Below, piece after piece: positions 42,557 through 51,222 of a DNA stretch of 64,000 bases (position 1 is its first letter; every line of letters begins with the position of its first letter). The translations under genes and the position numbers were made by a program. The notes beneath the pieces are model-generated. The model saw only the letters and a list, made by a program, of their open reading frames with translations, did no database searches and was not told the origin of the DNA. This stretch comes from Bacteroidales bacterium (GTDB taxonomy: Bacteria; Bacteroidota; Bacteroidia; Bacteroidales; UBA932): contig JAFZDJ010000009.1 in the NCBI GenBank assembly GCA_017561265.1, positions 1 through 64,000 of the forward strand. The letters run 5' to 3'.

Positions 42557-45547
42557 TTATTCCTCATCATATGCAGAAAGTCCAGATATTTTCTGTCCTC
42601 CTGCCATACGTTTAAGAAGAGGAATCAAGTCCATCATTATTGCTTTCTCCTTATTAGTACGGTCTTTCCACCCCAACTCCAAAGGGGCAATGAGTTCACT
42701 AAGTTTTTCACCATCAAAAATCTTTCGTTCAACAATGTTATGCACAAACTCTTGCAATGCTGAAACACCTATAGAGTGAGTCTCTGCAATGGTTATGAGT
42801 TCCTTAGCAAACTTTTCTGTTTTGAAAACTTGATAACCATCTTTTATCTCCTGTTCTGTCCTGCCATTTACTCCATCAAGACTCTCAATATATGCTATAA
42901 TGTCATCTCTCTCTTCAATGAGATTAGCATTTGAACTTACCAGACTGATAAGATCCTCTTTAGTAATTCTGACTTTGTACGGAGTGCTTGCGTAACGCGC
43001 AATCAACTCCATAATGTAGTCATAATCTATCATTGCAGAAGCAAAGAGCACAAATTCAAAATCCAACTCATCTATTTCCGCTGATGTATCATTGGACTTC
43101 TTATCTCTTCTTTTCTTAAGACTATTGGCAAGATCCAGATAGGCACCTCTAAAAGCTTTGAGATCATCATCAGTAAAACCATAACCGCTTACAGGATCCG
43201 ATAGGACGGGAGATTCATCTGTAGTATATTCCACCAAATCAGTATACTGACTGAGTTGTGTCCAGAATCTCTGTACTTCTTTGAAACAATTAATGAAGCC
43301 TGCCTTAGCAGCATCTCCTTTAAGATTAGCAACCTCAGAAGCCTTGAATTCCAAATTATTATCACTCATAAAGTCTTTCAATTTGGATATAGCCTCTTTA
43401 TATTTAGTCTTAATGACAGAAGCTGGCTCAACAAGCCATATCTGACGTGCGGACTCGCCTTTTTCTCCCGAGAAAAGAGCTATCGCAGCATCGACAGCTG
43501 ACTGCTGTCCTCTAAAGTCAAGGATGTTTCCATATGGCTTTGTATCATTAAGGATACGGTTTGTACGCGAGAACGCTTGAATCAGATGATGATGCTTCAA
43601 GTTCTTATCAACGTATAAAGTATTAAGATACTTAGAGTCAAATCCTGTCAATAACATATCGACTACGATAACAATGTCGATCTTATTCTTACGTGGATAG
43701 TCTTTATTTGTATATTTCTGGTTCTTTATACGTTGCTGGATATCCTGATAATATATATCAAACTCCATCACAGTATGATTGGTTCCATACTGCCCGTTAT
43801 AATCCTTAATTATCTTCTCTAAAGCCATCCGTTTCTTGTCTGGCTCAACCTCGTTGTCTATGCGTTCCTGTTCAAGGTCCTCTTGAATCTGCATGATATC
43901 TCTATTACCATAGGCAGGCGGAGAGAATACACAAGCAACGTTCAGAGGAACATATTCATCACTTTGAGATTTATATCTTTCCTGAAGTTCCTGAAGTATC
44001 TTATAATATTCAATTGCATCATTGATTGATGACGTTGCAAACAATGCATTGAATCTGTAGTCACTTGTTGCCGCACGGTGTTTCTTTAAGATTGCCTCCG
44101 CAATCGCATGCTTACGCATATCTTCTCCAAACGACGCATATAAATCATCTGGCTTATAATAGTCAATATGAAACCTCAGGACGTTCTTATCCTCAATTGC
44201 ATTTGTGATTGTGTAAGTGTGCAATTCATGCTGGAAAACATCCTTTGTCGTTTTATACTGTGCTTCTTCTCCCGTGATTTGGGTGTATGTCGCATTCTCG
44301 TCAAAAATAGGTGTTCCAGTAAATCCAAACAACTGGGCTTTAGGGAAGAACTCCTTGATAGCTTTATGATTTTCACCAAACTGCGAACGGTGGCACTCAT
44401 CAAAGATAAACACCATACGTTTGTTCTTGAGTGGCAGCAATCGCTCTTGATAATTATTGCGGTTGTGTGGGTCTAATGCGATACCCAGCTTCTGGATAGT
44501 CGTGACTATTATCTTATCAGAATAGTCATCAGATAGCATTCGGCGGACCAAAGAGTCTGTGTTAGTATTCTCTTCTACACACCCATCCTGGAATTTATTG
44601 AATTCCTCTCTTGTCTGCTTATCTAAGTCTTTCCTATCTACCACAAAGAGACATTTCTCGATATCTGGATTCTCTTTAAGGAGAGTTGAAGCTTTGAATG
44701 ACGTTAATGTCTTACCGCTACCTGTTGTATGCCATATATATCCGTTTCCTCTATTCTCTTCAATACAACTCATTATGGCATTGACAGCATAAATCTGATA
44801 TGGACGCATTATCAGCATCTTCTGCTCATTGGCGACCAATACCATATATCTGCTTATCATCTTTCCCAGTTTGCACTTTGCCAGAAAGGCATCTGAGAAA
44901 TCATCCAGATTGGTAATCTTCTTATTGTTCTCATCAGCCCACTGATACACAGGCAAGAATTGCTCATCAGCATTGAAGTTAAAATGTTGATTGTTATTAT
45001 TTGCAAAATAATATGTTATACTCTGATTGCTGACTATGAACATCTGAATGAAGCAAAGCAGGGAGTTGGTATATCCATTTCCAATATCATTCTTGTAATC
45101 AACAATCTGCTGCATTGCCCTTCGTGGGCTTACCTCCAAAGCCTTTAGCTCTATTTGAACAACCGGTATTCCATTTATCAGAATAATCACATCATAACGC
45201 TGAAAGCTGTTACGCGTATTCATTCTGAGTTGATTCACCACCTCGTAATCGTTTTTGCACCACTCCTTGATATTTACCAATGTATATTGCAAAGGAGTTC
45301 CATCTTCACGAATAAAGGTATTACGCTCTCTCAATCTTTTAGACGAGAGAAACACATCCGAATCTGTAATATCCTCGAGCAGACGATTAAACTCAGAATC
45401 CGTCAGATGCACTCTATTGAGACGTTCGAACTTCTCGCGGAAGTTCTGCTCCAGAGTCGCTCGATTATTGATATCTGGTCGATATGAGTATTTCAGATCT
45501 TTCAGTTTCTGAATGAAAATATCCTCTATTTGTCTCTCTCGTATCAT
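42557..45547 (-). CDS. hsdR: Type I restriction endonuclease subunit HsdR
   Basis: A 996-aa translocating restriction subunit. The N-terminal nuclease has D119 in RYDVIILING and E133-L-K135 in QIELKAL. The SF2 motor follows, with Walker A HTTGSGKT (273-280) and DECH box (383-386, FDECHRSQFGE). FGFTGTPIFDE and the helicase motif in LDFRGQQSAVDAAIALF also fit. The C-terminal helical part (HsdR_C) ends in KRMAGGQKISGLSAYDEE. Length is normal. It has its own -7 box (45591-45584), 74 bp after the KAP gene stop. Confidence 0.96.
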   Translation of the reverse strand: MIRERQIEDIFIQKLKDLKYSYRPDINNRATLEQNFREKFERLNRVHLTDSEFNRLLEDITDSDVFLSSKRLRERNTFIREDGTPLQYTLVNIKEWCKNDYEVVNQLRMNTRNSFQRYDVIILINGIPVVQIELKALEVSPRRAMQQIVDYKNDIGNGYTNSLLCFIQMFIVSNQSITYYFANNNNQHFNFNADEQFLPVYQWADENNKKITNLDDFSDAFLAKCKLGKMISRYMVLVANEQKMLIMRPYQIYAVNAIMSCIEENRGNGYIWHTTGSGKTLTSFKASTLLKENPDIEKCLFVVDRKDLDKQTREEFNKFQDGCVEENTNTDSLVRRMLSDDYSDKIIVTTIQKLGIALDPHNRNNYQERLLPLKNKRMVFIFDECHRSQFGENHKAIKEFFPKAQLFGFTGTPIFDENATYTQITGEEAQYKTTKDVFQHELHTYTITNAIEDKNVLRFHIDYYKPDDLYASFGEDMRKHAIAEAILKKHRAATSDYRFNALFATSSINDAIEYYKILQELQERYKSQSDEYVPLNVACVFSPPAYGNRDIMQIQEDLEQERIDNEVEPDKKRMALEKIIKDYNGQYGTNHTVMEFDIYYQDIQQRIKNQKYTNKDYPRKNKIDIVIVVDMLLTGFDSKYLNTLYVDKNLKHHHLIQAFSRTNRILNDTKPYGNILDFRGQQSAVDAAIALFSGEKGESARQIWLVEPASVIKTKYKEAISKLKDFMSDNNLEFKASEVANLKGDAAKAGFINCFKEVQRFWTQLSQYTDLVEYTTDESPVLSDPVSGYGFTDDDLKAFRGAYLDLANSLKKRRDKKSNDTSAEIDELDFEFVLFASAMIDYDYIMELIARYASTPYKVRITKEDLISLVSSNANLIEERDDIIAYIESLDGVNGRTEQEIKDGYQVFKTEKFAKELITIAETHSIGVSALQEFVHNIVERKIFDGEKLSELIAPLELGWKDRTNKEKAIMMDLIPLLKRMAGGQKISGLSAYDEE

Positions 45548-45583
45548 ATAATTGTCGTTTTAGACATTAAATACAGTAACTTA

Positions 45584-45591
45584 CAAAGATA
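45584..45591 (-). promoter_or_regulatory. -7 promoter element for hsdR (TATCTTTG)
   Basis: A consensus TAnnTTTG on the minus strand 37 bp before the hsdR start. No clear -33 TTTG is seen. It suggests hsdR can be transcribed separately from the KAP gene. Confidence 0.45.
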
Positions 45592-45621
45592 AAAATAAAT
45601 ATGAAGATTTAAGTAAAACAA

Positions 45622-47079
45622 CTAGTATAGATACTGTTCTAATGTCGAAATTTTATCCAACATAACATCCAAAGGAACATGCTCTAGCATATTTTCATGA
45701 ACATATGGTTCCTTTATTAATTCCAGAATCTCACCATCGTCCGATAATTTTAGTTCGCATCCCCTTGAAGTACCTAACCTATACTTCAAATCATAATCTA
45801 AGACTGGTTGCAGTTCTGAAATTAAAGGTATCATCAGAATGCCACACAACTCAACTATATGATTTGCCTCATAATACTGTCGAGGCATTTTTGCCACCTT
45901 ATCTAGAGTATCCTTACCACTTAATGAAAACGCTTTACATATAGCAAGAAAAGCCATAAGTGGCTTATTAGTATCGACATACAATTTATCCAAAGTTTCT
46001 TTTGATTGTTCCGCTAAGCCGCTGAAAGCCAAATGATCTTTCTTGACATCAACGCCAAGTTTGACCTCTTTATATTGCTTCGAAGCATATCGTATTTGCT
46101 CCTTTATATTTCTAATATTTTCAATCAGGACATTAGCTGTCGTTCGCGTATTTGCAACTATCGACTCTGCCAACACATTCGACACAACAGAATCCTTTAC
46201 ATATTCATCAATTAAACACCCAATATGCTTTGCTATCTTATCCCTGATAGAATACTTAAATGGGTGAACAGCAGAAAACTTACTTATATACCCTTTGAAA
46301 TCTGTTTTCTCGCCATACAAGTGATGATAAATCTTTTCGACATTAGCATAGTCGCACAGCAACAGTACTTTGTCAAAATTGAACTTATTTTTAGTACCAT
46401 CATCATATCCATTAATGTATGTCATATGAGCAGACAACACATTTAGTATTCTGAATATGTGTCCAGGGTCAATCCTATCTAAATCTTCAACTACCAATAC
46501 CATCTTCCTGCCGCTTTCCTGCCTAGTCTGAACAAGCGAGCATATTAGATTAGTTACAGCATCCAGTTCATAAATGCCACCCTTCTCATTGTCAAATGAC
46601 AGAAGATATTCCTTATATGGATTCCCTTGAGCATCTGAATGTTTTTCACATGATTCCCATATTTTTGATAACGTATTTATGACTTTTCCTAGTGAAAATG
46701 TAAAATCCACTCCGCATACAGATGCATTGATATCTGGAATGCATTCTGCGACACCCTCCTTTGATTCAAGTATCGCTTTCTTTAAAATGCCCCGCTTTGT
46801 CGAATTGAAGCTATTAATAAGTGTGTCATCAAGTGCAATCAATCCGAATAAGATATCGCGTTTGATATACTCCAATACATCCCGATTATCGCAAATCTGA
46901 TAATTCGTCGGATAAATCGTTATAAAGTCATATTCATCCACCTGAGACTTAATGAACTCATTAAGGAAATAGCTCTTTCCTTCGCCATAAGGAGCAGAAA
47001 GAATACACCTGTTATTCTCATTAAAATAGCGTTTAAAGCCAGTTATTTCCTCATCAAGAGGTGCAAAGATATCTTCCAT
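45622..47079 (-). CDS. KAP family P-loop NTPase
   Basis: A 485-aa protein with the KAP ATPase layout: Walker A APYGEGKSYFLNEF (residues 29-36 for the loop), Walker B in KMVLVVEDLDRIDPG (about residues 195-205) and the following ILNVLSAHM helix. A P-loop, an EDLDR-type Walker B and no transmembrane pair point to KAP NTPases of the kind often found next to defence loci. It is the first gene of the leftward island run, with a full promoter upstream (47093-47123). Its exact defence role is unknown. Confidence 0.82.
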   Translation of the reverse strand: MEDIFAPLDEEITGFKRYFNENNRCILSAPYGEGKSYFLNEFIKSQVDEYDFITIYPTNYQICDNRDVLEYIKRDILFGLIALDDTLINSFNSTKRGILKKAILESKEGVAECIPDINASVCGVDFTFSLGKVINTLSKIWESCEKHSDAQGNPYKEYLLSFDNEKGGIYELDAVTNLICSLVQTRQESGRKMVLVVEDLDRIDPGHIFRILNVLSAHMTYINGYDDGTKNKFNFDKVLLLCDYANVEKIYHHLYGEKTDFKGYISKFSAVHPFKYSIRDKIAKHIGCLIDEYVKDSVVSNVLAESIVANTRTTANVLIENIRNIKEQIRYASKQYKEVKLGVDVKKDHLAFSGLAEQSKETLDKLYVDTNKPLMAFLAICKAFSLSGKDTLDKVAKMPRQYYEANHIVELCGILMIPLISELQPVLDYDLKYRLGTSRGCELKLSDDGEILELIKEPYVHENMLEHVPLDVMLDKISTLEQYLY

Positions 47080-47092
47080 AATATATTTTTTA

Positions 47093-47123
47093 CAAATATA
47101 TTAATCTTATGTGCCAAACCAAA
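47093..47123 (-). promoter_or_regulatory. Promoter of the island operon
   Basis: Minus-strand TTTG (47123-47120) and TATATTTG (47100-47093) with a 19-bp spacer, a full consensus match, 13 bp before the KAP start codon. Confidence 0.65.
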
Positions 47124-47575
47124 GCACAATATTTGTATTTTTACCAGATCTCTTTTAATAACCCCGCGTTCGTGACCCATACACACATCTTGCAATCTGG
47201 ACTGAGGTTCAAACGGATCCGCTGCCGGAAAACCTGTTTTGAAGTCTGGAATAATGGGAGATCTCCGGATGCGAGGGATGCCCGATCAAGTCGGGCATGA
47301 CGGGAAAGGGGGCAGACGGGAAAGAGGGCAGACATGACGCTCGGAGGGAGGACACTGCTTCGCTTCCATCCTTCTCATAATCACCAATTTGAATGAATTT
47401 CACATAATAAAAGCCATGTCAATCCGAGAACTGACATGGCAAATTAAACAGGCTGTTTCCGAAGCGCAAAATTTTACGAGTATTTTGCCGAGTTTACGAA
47501 TTTTCAGTCTGAAAACTTATGAAATTTCAGACTTGGGACAAAATTACAACAAGTACTAGAATTAACGCAACTCTT
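47124..47575. other. Gene-free stretch with dispersed-repeat debris
   Basis: No credible ORF. It contains a hairpin-forming CCCGATCAAGTCGGGCATGACGG segment (about 47279-47303) of the intergenic-repeat type common in Bacteroidales. Nearby are a GGAGATCTCC-like palindrome near 47248-47262 and several purine-rich GGGAAAG/GGCAGAC copies at 47300-47335. Otherwise nothing is recognised. Confidence 0.5.
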
Positions 47576-47745
47576 TTACTCTGAGTCAAGCCAATCCTTT
47601 ATGACATCCTTTGTGACATCTTTAGTGCCAAGATACTTGATCGCATGTCTCGCCTTAGGGCAAGTCTGGACTTCATCAAATATGATTACAGACTGTCTGT
47701 CATAAAGAATCTTAGAATATAATGATAAATTACAGATAATCAACA
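47576..47745 (-). pseudogene. Fragment of an AAA_14/DUF4143-type ATPase gene
   Basis: The minus strand reads LSLYSKILYDRQSVIIFDEVQT followed by CPKARHAIKYLGTKDVTKD, then a stop at 47576. IIFDEVQ is the Walker B of AAA_14 (DUF4143) ATPases, and PKARHAIKYL is their next helix. Only about 47 codons remain: a stop codon lies upstream in frame and the P-loop and C-terminal parts are missing. Confidence 0.7.
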
Positions 47746-47761
47746 ACTAACAAAAACATTT

Positions 47762-47875
47762 CCCGATTCCCCCGAGATTTTATAAACTCAAATCCCCGAT
47801 TCCCCCAAGATTTTTTCTATCAAAATCCCCGGTTCCCCCGAGATTTTAGGATTTCGACTGCCCCCGAGGTCAGCT
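47762..47875. repeat. Three 33-bp tandem repeats plus partial
   Basis: Units 47762-47794, 47795-47827 and 47828-47860 share CCCG(A/G)TTCCCCC(G/A)AGATTTT followed by a variable AT-rich half; a fourth partial starts at 47861. The 33-bp period equals 11 codons, and minus-strand frames read K-I-(S/L)-G-E. It lies just upstream of the ATPase fragment in that orientation. Confidence 0.75.
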
Positions 47876-47882
47876 ATTACAA

Positions 47883-47907
47883 AAAGCGACCGCAGTGCGG
47901 TCGCTTT
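47883..47907 (-). terminator. Terminator of the acyl-CoA ligase gene
   Basis: A perfect 12-bp stem with a 1-nt centre (GCGACCGCA...TGCGGTCGC), 8 bp after the stop codon; the minus strand continues with a T run. Confidence 0.85.
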
Positions 47908-47915
47908 CTTAATTA

Positions 47916-49652
47916 TCAGTCGATGGTCTTGTCGATTGAGAATCGTGTGATCTTTCTGGAAGTGTTCTTCTGAAATTCTACATCTCTGAGCTTCACACGC
48001 TTGACAGCCTTGTACGGAGGCATCTTGGCATTAAGAATCTTGACCTGATCTTCAAAATATGACTGAGGGTCGGTAATTCCCTTGTCTGCAAGCAGGTCTG
48101 CATCCGGGAATATCTCCGCCACAATAGTGATCTTATCTTTCTGGACACGGCTTTCGCCTGCATAGACAACGACTTCGCTTACGCCCTCAACCTTCTGAAG
48201 ATCAGCCTCGATCTCCTCAGGATAGACATTCTTGCCGTTTGAAAGGATGATCAGATTCTTCTTTCGGCCGGTGATGTAGATCCAGCCTTCCTCGTCAAGT
48301 TTTCCGTAGTCTCCTGTGTGGAAGAATCCATCCTTGTCAAAGACTTCAGCTGTCGCTTCCGGATTGTTGTAATAGCCGAGCATCACATTAGGACCCTTGA
48401 CGCAGATCTCGCCTTCACCGTTCTCATCCGGATTGTCAATCTTCACCCTGCATGCAAGAATAGGGGTTCCTACGCTGCCCGGTTTCTGATATTTGTTTCT
48501 GTTGGCCGATATCAGAGGTGCACATTCGGTGATTCCATAGCCGTTAAGGATGGTGATTCCAAGGGAATCGAATGTCTTTATGATGTCCTCATCAAGCTTC
48601 GCACCTCCGCAGATAACGAGCTCAAGCTTTCCGCCGAAGGCACTGAGAACGCTTGCAAAAAGTTTCCTTCTTACATCGATGCCTACTTTTCTGAGTGCAT
48701 CGCTGACCTTCATCATGACTTTAAGCATACCTTCCTTGCCGGTCTTGCGTGCGGTAGTCCAGATCTTGCGGTTCATGACTTCAAGAAAGGCCGGCACAAG
48801 AATGAGATGGGTCGGCTGCTGCTCCCTGATCTCATCGCTCACATGCTTGAGACCGCTTGAAATATAGACCTCGCATCCCTGAGAAAGATGTCCCACATAA
48901 TTGACGGTGGAACCGAAGGTATGATGAGGAGGAAGGACATGAAGGGTCTTCCTGGTAATATCGAAATTATACATTCCGAGGGTCATGTCAAGGCCTATGT
49001 TGGCCTGAGACAGCATCACACCCTTGCCCTTGCCTGTAGTACCCGATGTGAATACGATGGAAGCTAGCTTGTTGACATCTATCTTATAATCATAATATGA
49101 GTTATCTCCTTCGGCATAAAGCTTTCCACCCTTTGCCTGAAGCGCTGCAAGAGTCGTCTGTGATCTGCCGCCTATGTCCACTCCTTCAAGAGAACCGTCC
49201 CGATCGACGGAAATCAGCATTTCAACAGGCTTGAAGCCTCCTTTATCGAGTATCTCCTTGATCTTGGCTTCCGCAGACTTACCATAAATCACAGCCTTGC
49301 ATCCGGTGGTGCTGACGATACCGTCAATATCTTCTGAAGGAAGTTCCTTGTCCACAGGTACGGTAACGGAACCGATGGCCATCACTGCAAAGAAAGAGCA
49401 GCACCATCCATATGAGTTTTCGCCCACTATGGCAATGTTCTCTTCTCTCAATCCATTGTGTATCAAGGCTGTACCGAGATTCCTCACATCATCGCGCCAC
49501 TGAGTGAATGAAACTTTCTTCACTTCCTTATCGCTGTATTTCTCTTTATATGAGATAGCAGTACTGTCAGAAAAATTCTGAGCGGCCTCCTCGACCAGCG
49601 AACGCATATCATCAATAAACGTGGTCTTATAAATCGGATAATTCTTATTCAT
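47916..49652 (-). CDS. Long-chain acyl-CoA ligase (AMP-binding enzyme)
   Basis: A 578-aa ANL-superfamily enzyme that activates fatty acids as acyl-AMP then acyl-CoA. The P-loop is SIVFTSGTTGKGKGVMLSQ, the A5 motif YGITECAPLI, and the A8/hinge segment GDYGKLDEEGWIYITGRKKNLI with the C-terminal NGKNVYPEEIE lysine region. It is one of two such ligases in the region (see 53478-55163). The GlsA/GlsB acyltransferases nearby use acyl donors, which fits a lipid-remodelling neighbourhood. The exact chain-length preference cannot be read. Confidence 0.92.
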   Translation of the reverse strand: MNKNYPIYKTTFIDDMRSLVEEAAQNFSDSTAISYKEKYSDKEVKKVSFTQWRDDVRNLGTALIHNGLREENIAIVGENSYGWCCSFFAVMAIGSVTVPVDKELPSEDIDGIVSTTGCKAVIYGKSAEAKIKEILDKGGFKPVEMLISVDRDGSLEGVDIGGRSQTTLAALQAKGGKLYAEGDNSYYDYKIDVNKLASIVFTSGTTGKGKGVMLSQANIGLDMTLGMYNFDITRKTLHVLPPHHTFGSTVNYVGHLSQGCEVYISSGLKHVSDEIREQQPTHLILVPAFLEVMNRKIWTTARKTGKEGMLKVMMKVSDALRKVGIDVRRKLFASVLSAFGGKLELVICGGAKLDEDIIKTFDSLGITILNGYGITECAPLISANRNKYQKPGSVGTPILACRVKIDNPDENGEGEICVKGPNVMLGYYNNPEATAEVFDKDGFFHTGDYGKLDEEGWIYITGRKKNLIILSNGKNVYPEEIEADLQKVEGVSEVVVYAGESRVQKDKITIVAEIFPDADLLADKGITDPQSYFEDQVKILNAKMPPYKAVKRVKLRDVEFQKNTSRKITRFSIDKTID

Positions 49653-49731
49653 CTCTTGGGTTTTATCAATATTTGTAAAATCTTATAAATATAGCAACTT
49701 TCGAACATATATGGTCATATCCGACCTTTAA

Positions 49732-49762
49732 TTTGTATCAAATATTGCATTTACTATCTTTG
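49732..49762 (+). promoter_or_regulatory. Promoter of the thioesterase gene
   Basis: TTTG (49732-49735) and TATCTTTG (49755-49762), 19-bp spacer, 17 bp before the ATG. Confidence 0.7.
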
Positions 49763-49779
49763 CACTAAGATATAACATT

Positions 49780-50259
49780 ATGAAGAAGATACGCAACCCT
49801 TACCAAGGTACAGAAGATCAGGGATACAACTGTTTTGCATGCTGCCCCAGCAATCCGTTCGGACTGAAGATGGAGTTTTTTGAAGACGGCGACGATATAG
49901 TCTGCTTCTGGGAACCCCACCTTAACTTCCAGAGCTGGATAGGCACACTTCATGGAGGAATCCAAGCCACCCTGCTGGACGAGGCCGGCGGATGGGTTGT
50001 CAGCAGGAAGCTCCAGACCACAGGAATGACTACTCATCTCAACATGAGATACAAGTCTTCCGTTCCTGTCGGCAAAGGTCCTATTGAAATCAGAGCGCGC
50101 CTGAAGGAAATGAAGCGTAATTTCGCCTTTATTGATGCTGAAATCTCGCATGAAGGCAAAATCTGCTCGACATGTGAGATGGTATATTGCACATTCTCAA
50201 AGGATATAGCCAGAAATGAATTCTTTTTCAACGGCTGCATCCTTGAAGATGAAGCTTGA
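49780..50259 (+). CDS. PaaI-like hotdog-fold thioesterase
   Basis: A 159-aa hotdog protein. WIGTLHGGIQATLLDEAGGWVVSRK (residues ~54-78) holds the HGG and the acidic residue on the central helix that the PaaI family uses to hydrolyse acyl-CoA thioesters. The next strand MTTHLNMRYKSSVPVGKGPIEIRARL is the usual partner. Near the N-terminus GYNCFACCPSNPFGL carries three cysteines. It is divergent from the acyl-CoA ligase gene with its own promoter, so ligase and thioesterase may balance an acyl-CoA pool. Confidence 0.88.
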   Translation: MKKIRNPYQGTEDQGYNCFACCPSNPFGLKMEFFEDGDDIVCFWEPHLNFQSWIGTLHGGIQATLLDEAGGWVVSRKLQTTGMTTHLNMRYKSSVPVGKGPIEIRARLKEMKRNFAFIDAEISHEGKICSTCEMVYCTFSKDIARNEFFFNGCILEDEA

Positions 50260-50285
50260 TCAGACTTGCATGCGAAGGCCGTAAA

Positions 50286-51218
50286 TCAGGCAAAGAATGA
50301 GGCAATGTATCTATCGTATTTGTCTTTATAGAGGTCGGCGATGGTGATGATCATCGCTGTGTCATAACAGTCTCCGAAATCAGGGTCGAAGGTCGTGCCG
50401 AAGGTCTTCATCGTATCAGAAAGACCTATGTACGAGTGGATGAGCGGCGGAATGGTGTCGCCCATGGACTTGACATAGTTGTTCAGAATCTGATAATTTT
50501 CCTTGTAGTTCGCGCCTGTGAACATTTCATCGAACATGGCAGCCTGCTCTTCTGTCCAAAGTTCCGGATTCTTCGACGTGATAAGTCCTTCCCTGTCTCC
50601 GAAAGATTTGTCAAGATAGTAGATCATTGCCTTACGGCTGAGTTCCGGGCTCGAGCTGTAGATGGTGACTTTGCCGGAAAGATATTTCACGGAAGGGTCG
50701 GTTGCTACGAGTCCGCCGATTCCGTCCCACAGATTGTCAAGTGCGAAAAGAGCCTTCCTGCCCATCTGAGCAGACTGATACTTAGGCTGCACGAATGCAC
50801 GGGCCATTTCTATGCAGTATGGGAAATATTCGTCAATGAATTTCTGAGAAAAGTCGAAAAGATGCTCGGTATTGACATATGGCTGGCCATTTTCATGGAA
50901 CGATGCCATTGACCATCTGGTAAAACGGTAGCCTCCGATAATCTCATCGGCCTCCGGATTCCATACTACGAGCTGGAAGCAGGCCTTGTCTTCAAGATCG
51001 AAATGGTCAAGATCACAAGGTGTACCGCTACCTCCACCGACTGCCCTGAAGGAAACTTCACGAAGACGTCCTATCTCCTTGAGCACATTCGGAGCGTTCT
51101 CATTATTGACTACATATATATCGTTGTTTCCCCTGTTTGTATGACGGAGAAAAGTCTTTTCATTGAGTTCGCTCTTGAGAAGCGCAACATCGATAGGATC
51201 AATGATAGGTGGAATCAT
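50286..51218 (-). CDS. glsB: GlsB/OlsB-like N-acyltransferase (glycine-lipid biosynthesis)
   Basis: A 310-aa protein from the ATG at 51218 (MIPPIIDPIDVALLKSELNE), 4 bp after the glsA stop; an ATG at 51269 would overlap glsA by 47 bp. It has the GNAT-like acyltransferase pattern of OlsB/GlsB proteins: REVSFRAVGGGSGTPCDLDHFDLED (residues ~51-75), LVVWNPEADEIIGGYRFTRW and IEMARAFVQPKYQSAQMGRKALFAL. In Bacteroides, GlsB makes N-acyl-glycine from an acyl donor and glycine, and GlsA adds the second acyl chain. The glsA neighbour in the same operon supports this. The substrate amino acid is inferred. Confidence 0.8.
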   Translation of the reverse strand: MIPPIIDPIDVALLKSELNEKTFLRHTNRGNNDIYVVNNENAPNVLKEIGRLREVSFRAVGGGSGTPCDLDHFDLEDKACFQLVVWNPEADEIIGGYRFTRWSMASFHENGQPYVNTEHLFDFSQKFIDEYFPYCIEMARAFVQPKYQSAQMGRKALFALDNLWDGIGGLVATDPSVKYLSGKVTIYSSSPELSRKAMIYYLDKSFGDREGLITSKNPELWTEEQAAMFDEMFTGANYKENYQILNNYVKSMGDTIPPLIHSYIGLSDTMKTFGTTFDPDFGDCYDTAMIITIADLYKDKYDRYIASFFA

Positions 51219-51222
51219 AACT

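Larger units (their letters stand above)
34822..47880. other. tRNA-adjacent accessory/defence island
   Basis: From the tRNA-CAT 3' end to the terminator of the acyl-CoA ligase gene, the DNA is visibly more AT-rich than both flanks. It carries only accessory genes, nine of them leftward with gaps mostly of 3-30 bp (KAP NTPase, hsdR, hsdS, PrrC-like ATPase, hsdM, three less-known genes and Fic). The left edge has a repeated tRNA 3' end and CGTGAACA repeats; the right edge has dispersed repeats and a gene fragment. No integrase or transposase is visible inside, so mobility, if any, has been lost or is provided elsewhere. The extents are approximate. Confidence 0.6.

Noticed and set aside
47762..47875. 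33-bp repeats considered as CRISPR
   Set aside because: Continuous tandem units, no spacers of unrelated sequence, no cas genes.
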